From Paulinella micropora (lineage: Eukaryota; Cercozoa; Imbricatea; Euglyphida), in NCBI GenBank assembly GCA_009731375.1, contig BJOX01000152.1, positions 378,929 through 414,049 on the forward strand: a DNA stretch of 35,121 nt, in the 5' to 3' direction. The notes below the pieces were generated by a model. That model did not search any database and had not been told where the DNA came from. It was given only the letters and a program-made list of their open reading frames with translations. Position numbers and translations under genes: made by a program. This document shows positions 23,570 through 33,004 of this stretch, piece by piece (the stretch's first letter is position 1; every line of letters begins with the position of its first letter).

Positions 23570-23783
23570 TGTACTATCCCCAACAATAGCTCAATGGGAG
23601 AAAGTCGGTTATATAACCAAACACAGTCCTCAAAAAAGAGAATGATGTCTCGTTATATTAGCTCAGTGACGCAAAGACAAAAAGCCGCCAAAAGACCAGG
23701 ATCAAATTGGCATTTCAGACGTGTCCGGCCAGACGAAATCTATAAATAAGTTTTTTACCTGATAATTCGGGAGGTGATGTCCA
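23570..23783 (-). repeat. 5' LTR of the retrotransposon
   Basis: 214 bp, aligned end to end with 13501-13715. Differences are about 8 substitutions, a 2-base indel near 23592 and a 1-base indel near 23760. Ends are TG..CA on both strands. Confidence 0.92.
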
Positions 23784-23789
23784 AAGTTC
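23784..23789. repeat. Target-site duplication, right copy
   Basis: AAGTTC, identical to 13495-13500 and directly next to the LTR end TCCA. Confidence 0.85.
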
Positions 23790-23967
23790 AGGCCAATAGG
23801 CAGGCACAGGTATTAATACATATGTCACTCCCACAACAGCATTTTAACAACATATTTTGCAAATCATCTACCTCTGCTGCCCCGTGAATTTTCGCATTAT
23901 CCGACCACCACGAGAATATCACCCTCCCGCAATTACCTTAGGTGGGCTCTTGATGGGTATTATTAAT

Positions 23968-24310
23968 AATACATCGCTAGTGTATATACGATTGGTACCG
24001 GGGCAAGTATTAATATCATTGTTGTTTTATAACTGCTAATTCGTGGCTTGATGTATCTTCATACATAACCGATGCTCTAAACGAAAGAAACTTTCAGAAA
24101 TCAGTTGAAAGATTATTATGTCGGAAACGGAGTCAAGTTCCGCCATAAAAACTGGGAAGGGGTACTGTGAACATCACCCCCCGAATTCTTAGGTAAAAAC
24201 TTATTTATAGATTTCGTCTGGCCTGACACGTCTGAAAGTATGCCAATTTGATCCTGGTCTTTTGGTGTCTTTTGTCGTTGCGTCACTGAGCTATGTAATA
24301 TAACTAGACA
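23968..24310 (+). mobile_element. Truncated relic of the same retrotransposon family, opposite orientation
   Basis: Reverse complement of about 13570-13896. It holds the last part of the 3' untranslated region, a polypurine tract, and about 140 bp of LTR starting TGAACATCACC near 24168. It stops inside the LTR at about 24310 and lacks the rest. It is more diverged than the two intact LTRs and has several indels, so it is an older insertion. It lies less than 200 bp from the complete element. Confidence 0.85.
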
Positions 24311-25451
24311 TATGTAAATTCATGGCCCACTCCGGTTCATTAGTGTTGGCGTTGCCATTCGAGTTATCAAAATTTACTAAATTAAATTTCAAATGACCAG
24401 CATTCAGAATCTTCAATCGGTTTGAAAAAATGTTAAGTAGTCTTGACAAACCATTGATTTAACGTTGGGAAAAGTCGTGCCCCGTATTTACCGTGCTTTT
24501 CCATGGTTTTTTCGTTACATATCCGGGCTGTATTTTTTTGTGCATTTTTTTTTGGGCAGCCCATCAGCAAGAATTCCCCTGACTCGGAGAAGCAAAGCTG
24601 TGTTCGTGCTTGTTTTTCTGTGTTTGTGTTGTCTCCACTTTATCAAATAGTATACCGCAATTCATGCATATTCTAGTTTCCCACACATAACACTTGGGTG
24701 TCACACAAATCCCCCCTTTTCCCCTTGCTAAATTGACTGTGTTCGGGTGTGTTGTGTGCTTTTTTGGCGGACGTGTACCCCACATGATGTTTGTGTTGAG
24801 TCTGTTGTCTATTCATTACATTTTGTTTTGTTTTGTGTTGTAATGTGTTCCTGTAATGTTTTTGTCCACTGTTGTACAAAAAACTGTGAGTGCATGTGCT
24901 TCTTTCGCCAACTACTGACACTGTGAAATTGGTGCTTTTGTAGCTGTGCTGCCATGCTTTTTTTTTCCCATCTGTTGCCCTCGAGTGTTGCTTTTCGCAA
25001 TTGTTTGTGCATTTTTATCCTATACATGTTGTGTTTTGACAAAATGCTTGGCATGAGGCGTTTTGTGTTCGTTTTCGCTGTGAGAGGGGGGGGGGGGTCC
25101 AGTGCGCACTTACTAATTTCGTTTTCTTTTTTATGCCTCTAATTGCGTTTGACCATATTACACATGCTACATTACAATACAACGCATTTTCTCTTAGGCT
25201 AGAGGTAGGGTTCATGAACTCACGCCATAATCACATGTGCCATGCATATCTTCCCTTCCAAATATGCCTTCGTTCTTTGTTTTTTTTGCGTTCTGTCTTT
25301 TCTGCTTTTCGTGCTCTCTCTGTCTGCCATATGTCTTTCCTGTTGTTGCTGCTTGCTGTTTCTGCTTTGCTGCTGGTGTCCAAGCTTGTGTTTTCTGCAT
25401 TTCTGTTATGTTCCTGTGGCGTTTGCACAAAATCTTGTGTTTGGGCAGGCC
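24311..25451. other. T-rich non-coding stretch upstream of the next gene
   Basis: No convincing ORF. The plus strand is T-rich with many TTTTG and TGTTTT runs, and a G run lies at 25086-25096. Just before 25452 the sequence TTTGGGCAG is a good 3' splice site, so a 5' untranslated exon or an upstream coding exon may lie in this region. Confidence 0.5.
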
Positions 25452-26163
25452 ATGTCTGGCAAGAACGAGCGAAAGGCCACCCCCGAGATGATCAGGAAGG
25501 AGAAGGCAGCACGGTCTCGTCGCCGCAAGAAGATGATGAACGATTTAGAGTCGTGGGGCGTCGGCTGGCCAGAGCAGGAGGCAGATGTGCCCTATTGGGA
25601 CACTGTGGAGGCACTGTGGGAGAGTGTGAGACATTTTTTTTGAGTCAATGGAGGGAGCGTCCGTGAATGAGAAGAGAGATCAAAAAAACCCCACTCTACA
25701 AACCACACTCACAGGAAACCATACCTCCCCAAACCAAAGAAAGATAATAACGACGTTACTAAGCATTCTTGATAATATAATGCGTTTACCTACTTCATCT
25801 AATGATGATATGTGGCGGAGAGATTTCATTCGCGCATTTCAAAAAATGATTCCGTTTAAGTCCGGGGCTCAATTTACGGGTGAGATGAAAATTTCTGTTG
25901 ATTTCAGCAACCACCCATTTCATAAGCACGTAAGAATGTTAAAGGCAGCAGGAGCGGTGATGTTGCGTGCGAGTGAGAGAGTGATAGAGGCAGGGTTTCC
26001 AGATATAGATACAGTAGCGTGCGCCATGTTGGGGCTCGATCCCCAGGCGCTGCCCAAGGTCGTGGATACCCGCGCCACCATCTCCTACAAAGCTTACCAC
26101 GCGGGCCTGGCGTGCATGCTGCAAAGTGCCTTTTTTTCCAAAAAGGCACCGGGGATGGTCTCC

Positions 26164-26220
<57 letters not shown>

Positions 26221-26541
26221 GCCCCCATACACACACATTATATTATATGTGTTGGTTTGCAGGCAGAGTCAATCGAAGGCTTATTTGTCTTTTGGCTCAC
26301 GTTAACGTTGCGAATGCACAGCAAGGTTGTGAAGGCCAACCCGCGCTACTTCTTCACCATCGAGCGCCCCATCTTCGACGACCGCGTGCACGTGGCGTTG
26401 ATCACCATGTTCGAGGAGATCGAGGCTACACAGGCCACGGGTCATCAAGGATTTCGTGTTATGCTCTTGCTGGGGGAAGATTGGGCCCATTTCATGATCA
26501 ACAAGGATGGGGGGTCCGAATTGCGCAAGCATTTCTACCCT

Positions 26542-26589
<48 letters not shown>

Positions 26590-27748
26590 TNNNNNNNNNN
26601 NNNNNNNNNNNNNNNNNNNNCCCCCCCCCGGCCCCTTCTTTTTCTTTTTTGTAGGTATGTGTTGAAAGCCTCTCCCTACAGCTACGTGGTGGCCCCTCCC
26701 GTCAAGGGCGTGGGCAGGGAGGGCATGATCATCGAGCTCCAGTTGGGCTGGCAAGATAAGGTGCTGTGCTACATCACCGGCGACGAGTTCAAGGCGCACC
26801 AAGGCAAGCAGGGGGTTTTTCAATCCCCGAGCGCCACGCCACCGTGGAGAATTGGCTCCAGTGGAGGAACAAGGGCACCATGGTGAAGGAGAGCGTCACC
26901 GCACGCTTCCACGGGTAAGTCCTTTACCTTCATATCTATATACATACTTACGTATATACACATACATACTTACACACACATACATAGGTTTTGCATGAAG
27001 GCTGTAGCTGCAGTCGAGCACATAGACGAATTCGAAGGTGTAAGGTTTGTCGATATTGAAGAAAAAGAGGCAAACGATCCTGATTACCCTCTCTCTCATA
27101 TCATGGAAGCGCCTGCGGTCCTTCAGCAGGACGCACCTGCCGTGGTCACCGTGGTGATGCGCGACGACGACGAGGCCTGCCCCGCGGAGGACCCAAAAGC
27201 GCCTCCAGCGGAAGTCAACCGTCATCCCTCCCTCCTTGTTTGTTTGCTTTTGCTTTTACTAATCTTTTGCTGTGTGTGTTAGGTATGTTGCCACCACCAG
27301 TGCCACGTGGTCGCAAGCCCCGCGGGGCTAAGAAGGCAGAAGCAAAATGCTATCATGTCTGTGATGGCTTCCCGCAGAAAATGGTTGAATTCGAAGCTAG
27401 CTTGCAGCAGCGTGAGCGGGTTATTCATAGCTCTGTGCGTGCTAGCCGCAGTCGCAGTGCAAACGTTGAGAGAGATGAAGTGAGTGGCTCGCCTCTGAAT
27501 CATTCTCATCTAGAGCAAAACGATAAAGGCGAGGGTGAGGTGATGGGTGAGCAAGAGCAGCCTGATGAGCCTGCCGGGGTGGTGAGAGAGAGGGCCTGCC
27601 GGGGTGGTGAGAGAGAGAGGGCCTGCCGGGGTGGTGAGAGAGGCCCGCTAAGCGCGCTCGTCGCAGTGTTGACAAGAACGGTAAGCGAGAGAGAGGTGGT
27701 AAGTGATGACGAGCTTTCCTTCGACAGCAACAGCAGCCGCATCATCTC
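25452..27748 (+). CDS. Multi-exon gene of unknown function (partial at both ends)
   Basis: Proposed exons: 25452-25623, about 25715-26157, 26263 to about 26545, 26655-26914, 26988-27220 and 27283-27748. Supported introns are 26915-26987 (GTAAGT..CATAG) and 27221-27282 (branch-like TACTAAT, TTAG), both keeping the frame. The (CT)n intron 26158-26262 also keeps phase but has a weak donor (GTCTCC). The first exon starts at an ATG and is very basic (RKEKAARSRRRKKMM), resembling a nuclear signal or basic region. Middle exons have GC-rich third positions and a globular look but no domain I recognise. Exon five is acidic. Exon six begins with an AT-hook-like RGRKPRG and becomes Arg/Glu/Ser-rich. A good donor (GTAAGT) at 27749 suggests the gene continues into the gap. 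Within 26655-26914 the frame shifts by one base near GGGGGTTTTT at about 26811-26820. This is either an assembly error or a real lesion. I do not know the function. Confidence 0.65.
26158..26262 (+). other. Probable intron made of (CT)n
   Basis: Starts GTCTCC, runs as CT repeat to about 26218, then ends TGTTGGTTTGCAG. Donor and acceptor are both in phase 0 with the flanking frames. The frame is also open through the repeat, which would insert about 35 low-complexity residues, so retention cannot be ruled out. Confidence 0.55.
26546..26654 (+). other. Poly-C tract with assembly gap, probable intron
   Basis: About 44 C, then 30 Ns (26591-26620), then more C, then TTCTTTTTCTTTTTTGTAG, which is a good acceptor ending at 26654. 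The donor is not visible, so it may lie in the gap. Pro-rich frames here are homopolymer artefacts. Confidence 0.6.
27571..27645 (+). repeat. Three tandem copies of a 25-27 bp unit carrying a splice-donor-like GGTGAG
   Basis: The unit CTGCCGGGGTGGTGAGAGAG occurs at 27571, 27596 and 27623. The first two copies are 25 and 27 bases, so the frame changes between them. Each copy contains G|GTGAG, a consensus 5' splice site. The array lies in the last visible exon of the gene. Confidence 0.75.
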
Positions 27749-27922
27749 GTAAGTGTAAGTGTGTGCAAGTGTGTGTGATTTTTTATAAATGTTAAGTCAT
27801 AATTGCTTCCTTGTGCTTAAACCGGCCAGTCGAACAGTGGGGCTGTTCCCTGGCCAACAATTTGCTCTCGTCGTGGGTGGTGGTCCTGCATGATCACCAC
27901 CTACGGCAGGAGTTATTAATAC

Positions 27923-27960
<38 letters not shown>

Positions 27961-28844
27961 AANNNNNNNNNNNNNNNNNNNNNNNNNNNNNNNNNNNNNN
28001 NNNNNNNNNNNNNNNNNNNNNNNNNNNNNNNNNNNNNNNNNNNNNNNNNNNNNNNNNNNNNNNNNNNNNNNNNNNNNNNNNNNNNNNNNNNNNNNNNNNN
28101 NNNNNNNNNNNNNNNNNNNNNNNNNNNNNNNNNNNNNNNNNNNNNNNNNNNNNNNNNNNNNNNNNNNNNNNNNNNNNNNNNNNNNNNNNNNNNNNNNNNN
28201 NNNNNNNNNNNNNNNNNNNNNNNNNNNNNNNNNNNNNNNNNNNNNNNNNNNNNNNNNNNNNNNNNNNNNNNNNNNNNNNNNNNNNNNNNNNNNNNNNNNN
28301 NNNNNNNNNNNNNNNNNNNNNNNNNNNNNNNNNNNNNNNNNNNNNNNNNNNNNNNNNNNNNNNNNNNNNNNNNNNNNNNNNNNNNNNNNNNNNNNNNNNN
28401 NNNNNNNNNNNNNNNNNNNNNNNNNNNNNNNNNNNNNNNNNNNNNNNNNNNNNNNNNNNNNNNNNNNNNNNNNNNNNNNNNNNNNNNNNNNNNNNNNNNN
28501 NNNNNNNNNNNNNNNNNNNNNNNNNNNNNNNNNNNNNNNNNNNNNNNNNNNNNNNNNNNNNNNNNNNNNNNNNNNNNNNNNNNNNNNNNNNNNNNNNNNN
28601 NNNNNNNNNNNNNNNNNNNNNNNNNNNNNNNNNNNNNNNNNNNNNNNNNNNNNNNNNNNNNNNNNNNNNNNNNNNNNNNNNNNNNNNNNNNNNNNNNNNN
28701 NNNNNNNNNNNNNNNNNNNNNNNNNNNNNNNNNNNNNNNNNNNNNNNNNNNNNNNNNNNNNNNNNNNNNNNNNNNNNNNNNNNNNNNNNNNNNNNNNNNN
28801 NNNNNNNNNNNNNNNNNNNNNNNNNNNNNNNNNNNNNNNNNNNN

Positions 28845-28878
<34 letters not shown>

Positions 28879-29103
28879 GTTAATCAAATTTTTTTTTTAC
28901 AGATTTACATATTGTAAACAATATTTATTATTATTATTTTCATTATTAATATCCGGGCCGGAAATATTAATGTTAGTATTTTGAATTTCAACTTGAATTT
29001 GATAGTAATTTTTGAACTTATCAGCCTTCAGTTTATTAAATTTAAAAAAAATCACACTGTTCCCGCTGTGTGCTGTGATTGAGGGCAATAGTAAAAGCTA
29101 AAC
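27749..29103. other. Poly-A tracts, 882-base gap and AT-rich DNA
   Basis: After the last donor there is about 170 bases of unique sequence, then poly-A from 27924, a gap at 27963-28844, then more poly-A to about 28876. Positions 28887-29103 are AT-rich with no gene. Poly-A on both sides suggests the gap lies within or next to a homopolymer or the tail of an unresolved retroposon. Confidence 0.75.
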
Positions 29104-31840
29104 CTAGTGCCTCTGTTTTGCATTGCTGAACGTGCGACTTAAAGCGCGCACTGCATAAACAAATTTCTTTGCGCAGTAGTCGCACCTGTGATTATAGTTT
29201 TTGAAGTCGTAACCACGAGATCTGAGCTCATGAACGCGGTATGTAGTTTGCAGAAGCTCAAGCAGCCATGTTCTTCTGCGCGTGTTGCGCTTGAAGAAGA
29301 AGTGAGAATGCATGAGATTCAGCAACTCAAGTGATTGGCAAGTAAATCAGTACAAGGTACCCCACTTGGTCAAAACAAATGGAACGTGATAGTGAGATGA
29401 ACGTTTGGAGAAATCCAGTCTTCTGTGTAAAGAGTGGTGGGGCCGACATCGGCACGCAAAAGAACGCTACCATCCTCTCTAAATAATGTTATTATAATTG
29501 CTTTTTGCGTCTACCCTTCCCATGCATCTCCCATTTATTTGTCCAAACAACAGAAGAAGTTGGGTCCGGGCCCGCAAATTCCCAATCACCGGAGACAATA
29601 TTTGGATGAGGTGTTTGCGCTTGAGGCGTACACATCTTCCAAAAAATATTTCCAGTCTCCTGACCCCACGCTTTAGCGTCAGCTTCAGTAAAAAGAGTAC
29701 GAGCATTAATTTTCAAAAACCCAGAATATCTTAATTCTAGCCCAGCGGCCGGGAGCGATCAGATCTTGAATGTAATGTCTTCGTCAAATACTGCCTGAAA
29801 CAAAGTTCGCAAAGGCTGGCCTCTGTCTAACCCAAACCATGGCCATGCACCCGTTTACCACCTGATTCAGTCCAAACGAGGCTGATAAAAGCGAAAGCCG
29901 CTTATAGCAGGCCCCGGACGTCGTTTGTCTTTATTAGTACTGACTTAGCAAATGCTTGCAAACGAGTTGATTGCTTTTAGCAAGGGTGACTTGAATCAAT
30001 ATGGATTCCCCATTTTGTTTCCGGCACCCCGTCTATAACTTCACGAATCAGGTACTGAGTCAACAAAGCGGCCGCAGATACGAAGCATCATATGAAGTAA
30101 GTCAGGTATATGTCTTTCTAGAGGGACAAACCAGAAAAGAGATTTCTCATATTTATATTTTTTCCCTTTAGTGTTCACGTCTTCTGACTTCCTGTTGATG
30201 TTCCATTCTAAGGCAAAGTTGTGTCGCTCAGATTTGTGGCAAGTGCAGGTAGCAGAAATGATTACCACCTGCTGACTTATGTGCACACACCGACAGCAGC
30301 CACTTCATATCGCCGGTCACGAACAACTTGCAAGGGTAGTGAAATCCGGTCTTGCCGGAAGTCCAACCCTTTTGAATGCAACTCAAACAGAAGTGTTCCT
30401 AATTCATTCATTGAAAAAAAATAATTATTAATTAATTAATACTTTAAGTTATTAAATTCATGTAACTTTAATTAATACGTCAGGTTGAGAAAAAGGCAAC
30501 TGTAAACATTGATTGCCTCCCATCCAACCTGACTCAGCAACGATGGAGAAAGCTGCGCAAGTTCGATGAGAAAGGGGGCCTTGTTGTAATTAGGCTTGCT
30601 TTCTCGTCGAACTCTTGGTAACAGGAGAGAGCACTCAAGAGAGAGAGAGAGAGGGGGGGGGGGGGGGGGGGGGGGGGGANNNNNNNNNNGGCGAGCAAAT
30701 CCTCGGAACACTTTGAGATGAGGAGGGGAAAGATCCCCTCCTGTGTTGTTGGGTGGGGTAAACCCGGAATTAAGCTACAATTCTCATCTAGAGCAAAGCA
30801 CTTTATTTTGGGTGGGGTATTGCCCCCGTCTTTCGCCCGTCACCCCCAATTGCGAGGCATAGCTCCTTCGGATCTGCCATTTTCTGCCGCCAACCAGCCT
30901 CCAACCACTCCATCAGTGCACTAACGTCGGCAGAGGCGGAAGTCCCTTCTCGGTTTAAATTGAACTTGTACTTCTCGTCTACTACGGCGGTAAGGGTTTT
31001 TCTGTCCTTGACAAGATCGTGGCCAAATAGGAAGGGGTGCTTTGTAGCTGTAAGTAAGGTTTTCACCTGTTCGTCGGAAATGACATTGTCATCCATATGG
31101 AGTAAAGTCTGATAGGCAATATCCTGGATCTCTTCTGCGGCAGGCTTTTTCTGGTAGTTTTGCACCATGTCTTTGTACATATCATCGTACTCGCACGCCT
31201 CCTCCTCACTCAACCGATACTCTTCCGACACACACTTCCTAAACAAGCTAACTGCCTACTCTCTTCTTAAAATTTTTCTCTGCCAGTCTGTGACTCTGTA
31301 TCGTCTTTCTTTAAAAGTTGTCTCCGTGTCGTCTTTCTTTCGAGTGCGTGGAACACGACAAACAATCACAGTATCATATTGTGTGTCATATTTATCGCAA
31401 ACAATCCCCTCACCCTCACCATCAAAGGCAGCATTCCATCTCACACGCACAGGCTTAGCATCAACTGTGTTACAGTAGCAGAATCAGAAGCAGCAGTGCC
31501 ATAAGCAGCATGCCAGTTAGAGACAGGTTTTTGACTAAGCAGGTTGAAAATGTTCTGTCTGGGGGGGGGGGGGATTTTGTGGATCGTCATCTATTCTAAC
31601 GTTATAGAAAATAGACTCGGTCTGTGGCCCCTGGGTTGTGGGCAGTGGCTTATAAACAGTTCTCGCTGATCTTGCACATAGATTACGTTATCAAGCTTCT
31701 GTTTTTTTTCAGCCCTGGCCTCGTTACGAATTGCCTGTTCAGATTTGCCAGAGTTTTTGTCTCCAACCTTCACGCGCCTCCAGAATTTGCTTTTCTTCGT
31801 GGCAGGCATGAATGGCGCCCTTTCATCACTCGACAAAAAA
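29104..31840 (-). pseudogene. Decayed transposase-like gene with zinc-finger remnant
   Basis: Coding-like blocks follow each other on the minus strand in shifting frames. 31809-31591 has a basic Lys-rich start (MPATKKSKFWRR). A second block, about 31660-31575, lies in another frame. 31480-31256 then continues after an in-frame TAG (31256-31258) into 31255-30803, an acidic helical block. 30411-30041 has three overlapping frames, with TGDMKWLL then FWFVPLERHIPDLLHMMLRI. 29820-29492 has one in-frame TGA. 29325-29104 has CDYCAKKF, continuing in another frame as RFKSHVQQC, together a C-x2-C..H-x4-C zinc finger. The D-M-K and P-L-E-R..D-L-L-H-x2-L-R pattern recalls cores of uncharacterised transposase-like proteins common in invertebrate genomes. 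That recollection is not a search result. At least four frameshifts and two stops show it is no longer functional, unless some breaks are introns. A G run with a 10-base gap lies at 30653-30689. Confidence 0.6.
30680..30689. other. Short assembly gap beside a poly-G run
   Basis: Ten Ns after about 26 G. Sequence quality next to it is doubtful. Confidence 0.9.
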
Positions 31841-31913
31841 AGCTCAAAAAATCCGATAGGCTACCAAAAAAATTGAGGTCTGCACTGGCCCGGCCTGAAC
31901 ATTTTTTAATGTA

Positions 31914-32187
31914 TTGCTGTTGACATTCAAGACAACAAAAAAAATTGATTTTTCTGTTTTGGTTGGAATTTCAGTTTTGGTTGGAATTTTGATTTTGGGT
32001 GAAAATTTGAATTTTTCAAATTAACGGCTATATTCGTCCGCAAAATATCGTAAATTTTCGCGAAATGTTACCGTTAAATTTGAAAATTTGAATTTTTGTC
32101 ACAAAAATGAAAAACTGTCACAAAAATGAAAATCTGACACAAAAATGAAAAACTAATTTTTGTTGTTGTCTTGAATGTCAACAGCAA
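31914..32187. mobile_element. MITE with about 30-bp terminal inverted repeats and TA target site
   Basis: The left end TTGCTGTTGACATTCAAGAC.. is matched by the exact reverse complement at 32187 going left, with only small A/C differences in the inner A-rich part. Both ends are flanked by TA, as left by Tc1/mariner-type transposases. The 274-bp body is AT-rich, has no ORF, and contains about three copies of an 18-19 bp unit (GTCACAAAAATGAAAA) at about 32098-32152. It would need an enzyme supplied elsewhere. Confidence 0.85.
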
Positions 32188-32189
32188 TA

Positions 32190-32571
32190 AAAAGACACAA
32201 AACTACACAAGCTCCAGGAAAATCTGATCCTAAACCAGAAGGCAGTTTAAAAAAAGGTTTCTATATTTAGAAAGCTCGCATCTTGAACTGTTCACCACCA
32301 ATTTTTTACACCCTCTTACCTTATAAAAAAGGAATTTCTTTTAATAAATACATATTACCGTTAACACTAGAAATTGAATTCAAATTCAAAGTTATTTTCA
32401 AGTTTTCTCGTGGGGAACAGATTCAGATGTGCTCTTTATAATAAAATAATAATAATAATAATATAATAATAATAAAATAGTAATAACAATAATAATAAAT
32501 ATATATGGAATTAACAAATATATATATATATGTATATATATATTAATAGACATATTGATATTAATGTCAAA
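32190..32571. other. AT-rich spacer
   Basis: No gene visible. (AAT)n-type repeat lies at about 32441-32500 and TA repeat at 32517-32545. Confidence 0.65.
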
Positions 32572-32985
32572 AATCTACGATAGGCCTGAACGGCCCATTG
32601 CCTTTTTGTCCCTGGCGGCCCGACCAGGTAAGAATTGCCGTTTTGTACCCTGCGGACCGGCCGGATAACCATTGCCATTTTGTACCTGCAAAATGGCAAT
32701 GGTTGCACGGCCGGCCCGGACTACGCAAAATGGCATTTCCACGCAAAATCGGCATTTATTGCACGGCCGGCCCGGACTACGCAAAATGGCATTTCCACGC
32801 AAAATCGGCATTTATTGCACGGCCGGCCCGATGCAGGAAAAGTGGCATCTGCTATCCACAAGCACAACTTTATCCACAACCACAACTTTTCCCACAACCA
32901 CAAAGTGGCATTTGTGGCACTGCCGGCCCGAAAGGGGAAAAGTGGCATTCCCTCGGGGAATTTCTGCATTTGGCGCAACATTGCC
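32572..32985. repeat. GC-rich repeat array with opposite orientation on its two sides
   Basis: Right of about 32686 a 56-bp unit (GCACGGCCGGCCCGG..ACGCAAAATGGCATTT..) repeats from 32704 and again from 32760, with a third diverged copy from 32816. Left of it, related blocks (TTGCCTTTTTGTCCC, TTGCCGTTTTGTACCC) are in inverted orientation. A 12-bp block ATCTACGATAGG at 32572 recurs at 34487. Open frames here are merely translations of the repeat. Confidence 0.8.
32667..32704. repeat. Perfect 16-bp hairpin at the centre of the inverted array
   Basis: AACCATTGCCATTTTG, six-base loop TACCTG, then CAAAATGGCAATGGTT. The arms match at 16 of 16 positions. It sits exactly where the repeat units change direction. 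Confidence 0.92.
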
Positions 32986-33004
32986 TATTTCGGTCATATC
33001 ACCT

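Larger units (their letters stand above)
13501..23783 (-). mobile_element. Complete Ty3/gypsy-type LTR retrotransposon, 10.3 kb
   Basis: The element lies on the minus strand. From its 5' end: LTR 23783-23570, primer-binding site 23567-23550, leader with two tandem hairpins, an upstream acidic ORF, Gag, a single in-frame TGA, Pol, an 0.8-kb untranslated region, a polypurine tract, and LTR 13715-13501. A six-base duplication AAGTTC flanks it. The order protease, RT, RNase H, integrase is that of Ty3/gypsy (Metaviridae). There is no envelope-like ORF. The two LTRs differ at about 8 substitutions and 2 small indels in about 214 bp (roughly 96% identical), so insertion is not very recent. Even so, the long Pol frame (over 1900 codons) has stayed open. 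Confidence 0.95.

Noticed and set aside
13501-24310. Inverted repeats about 10 kb apart, first read as terminal inverted repeats of a Polinton- or DIRS-like element
   Set aside because: The right-hand inverted copy is a truncated relic of the same LTR family. The true ends are the direct LTRs flanked by AAGTTC. The element encodes a DDE integrase, and neither a tyrosine recombinase nor a DNA polymerase is seen.
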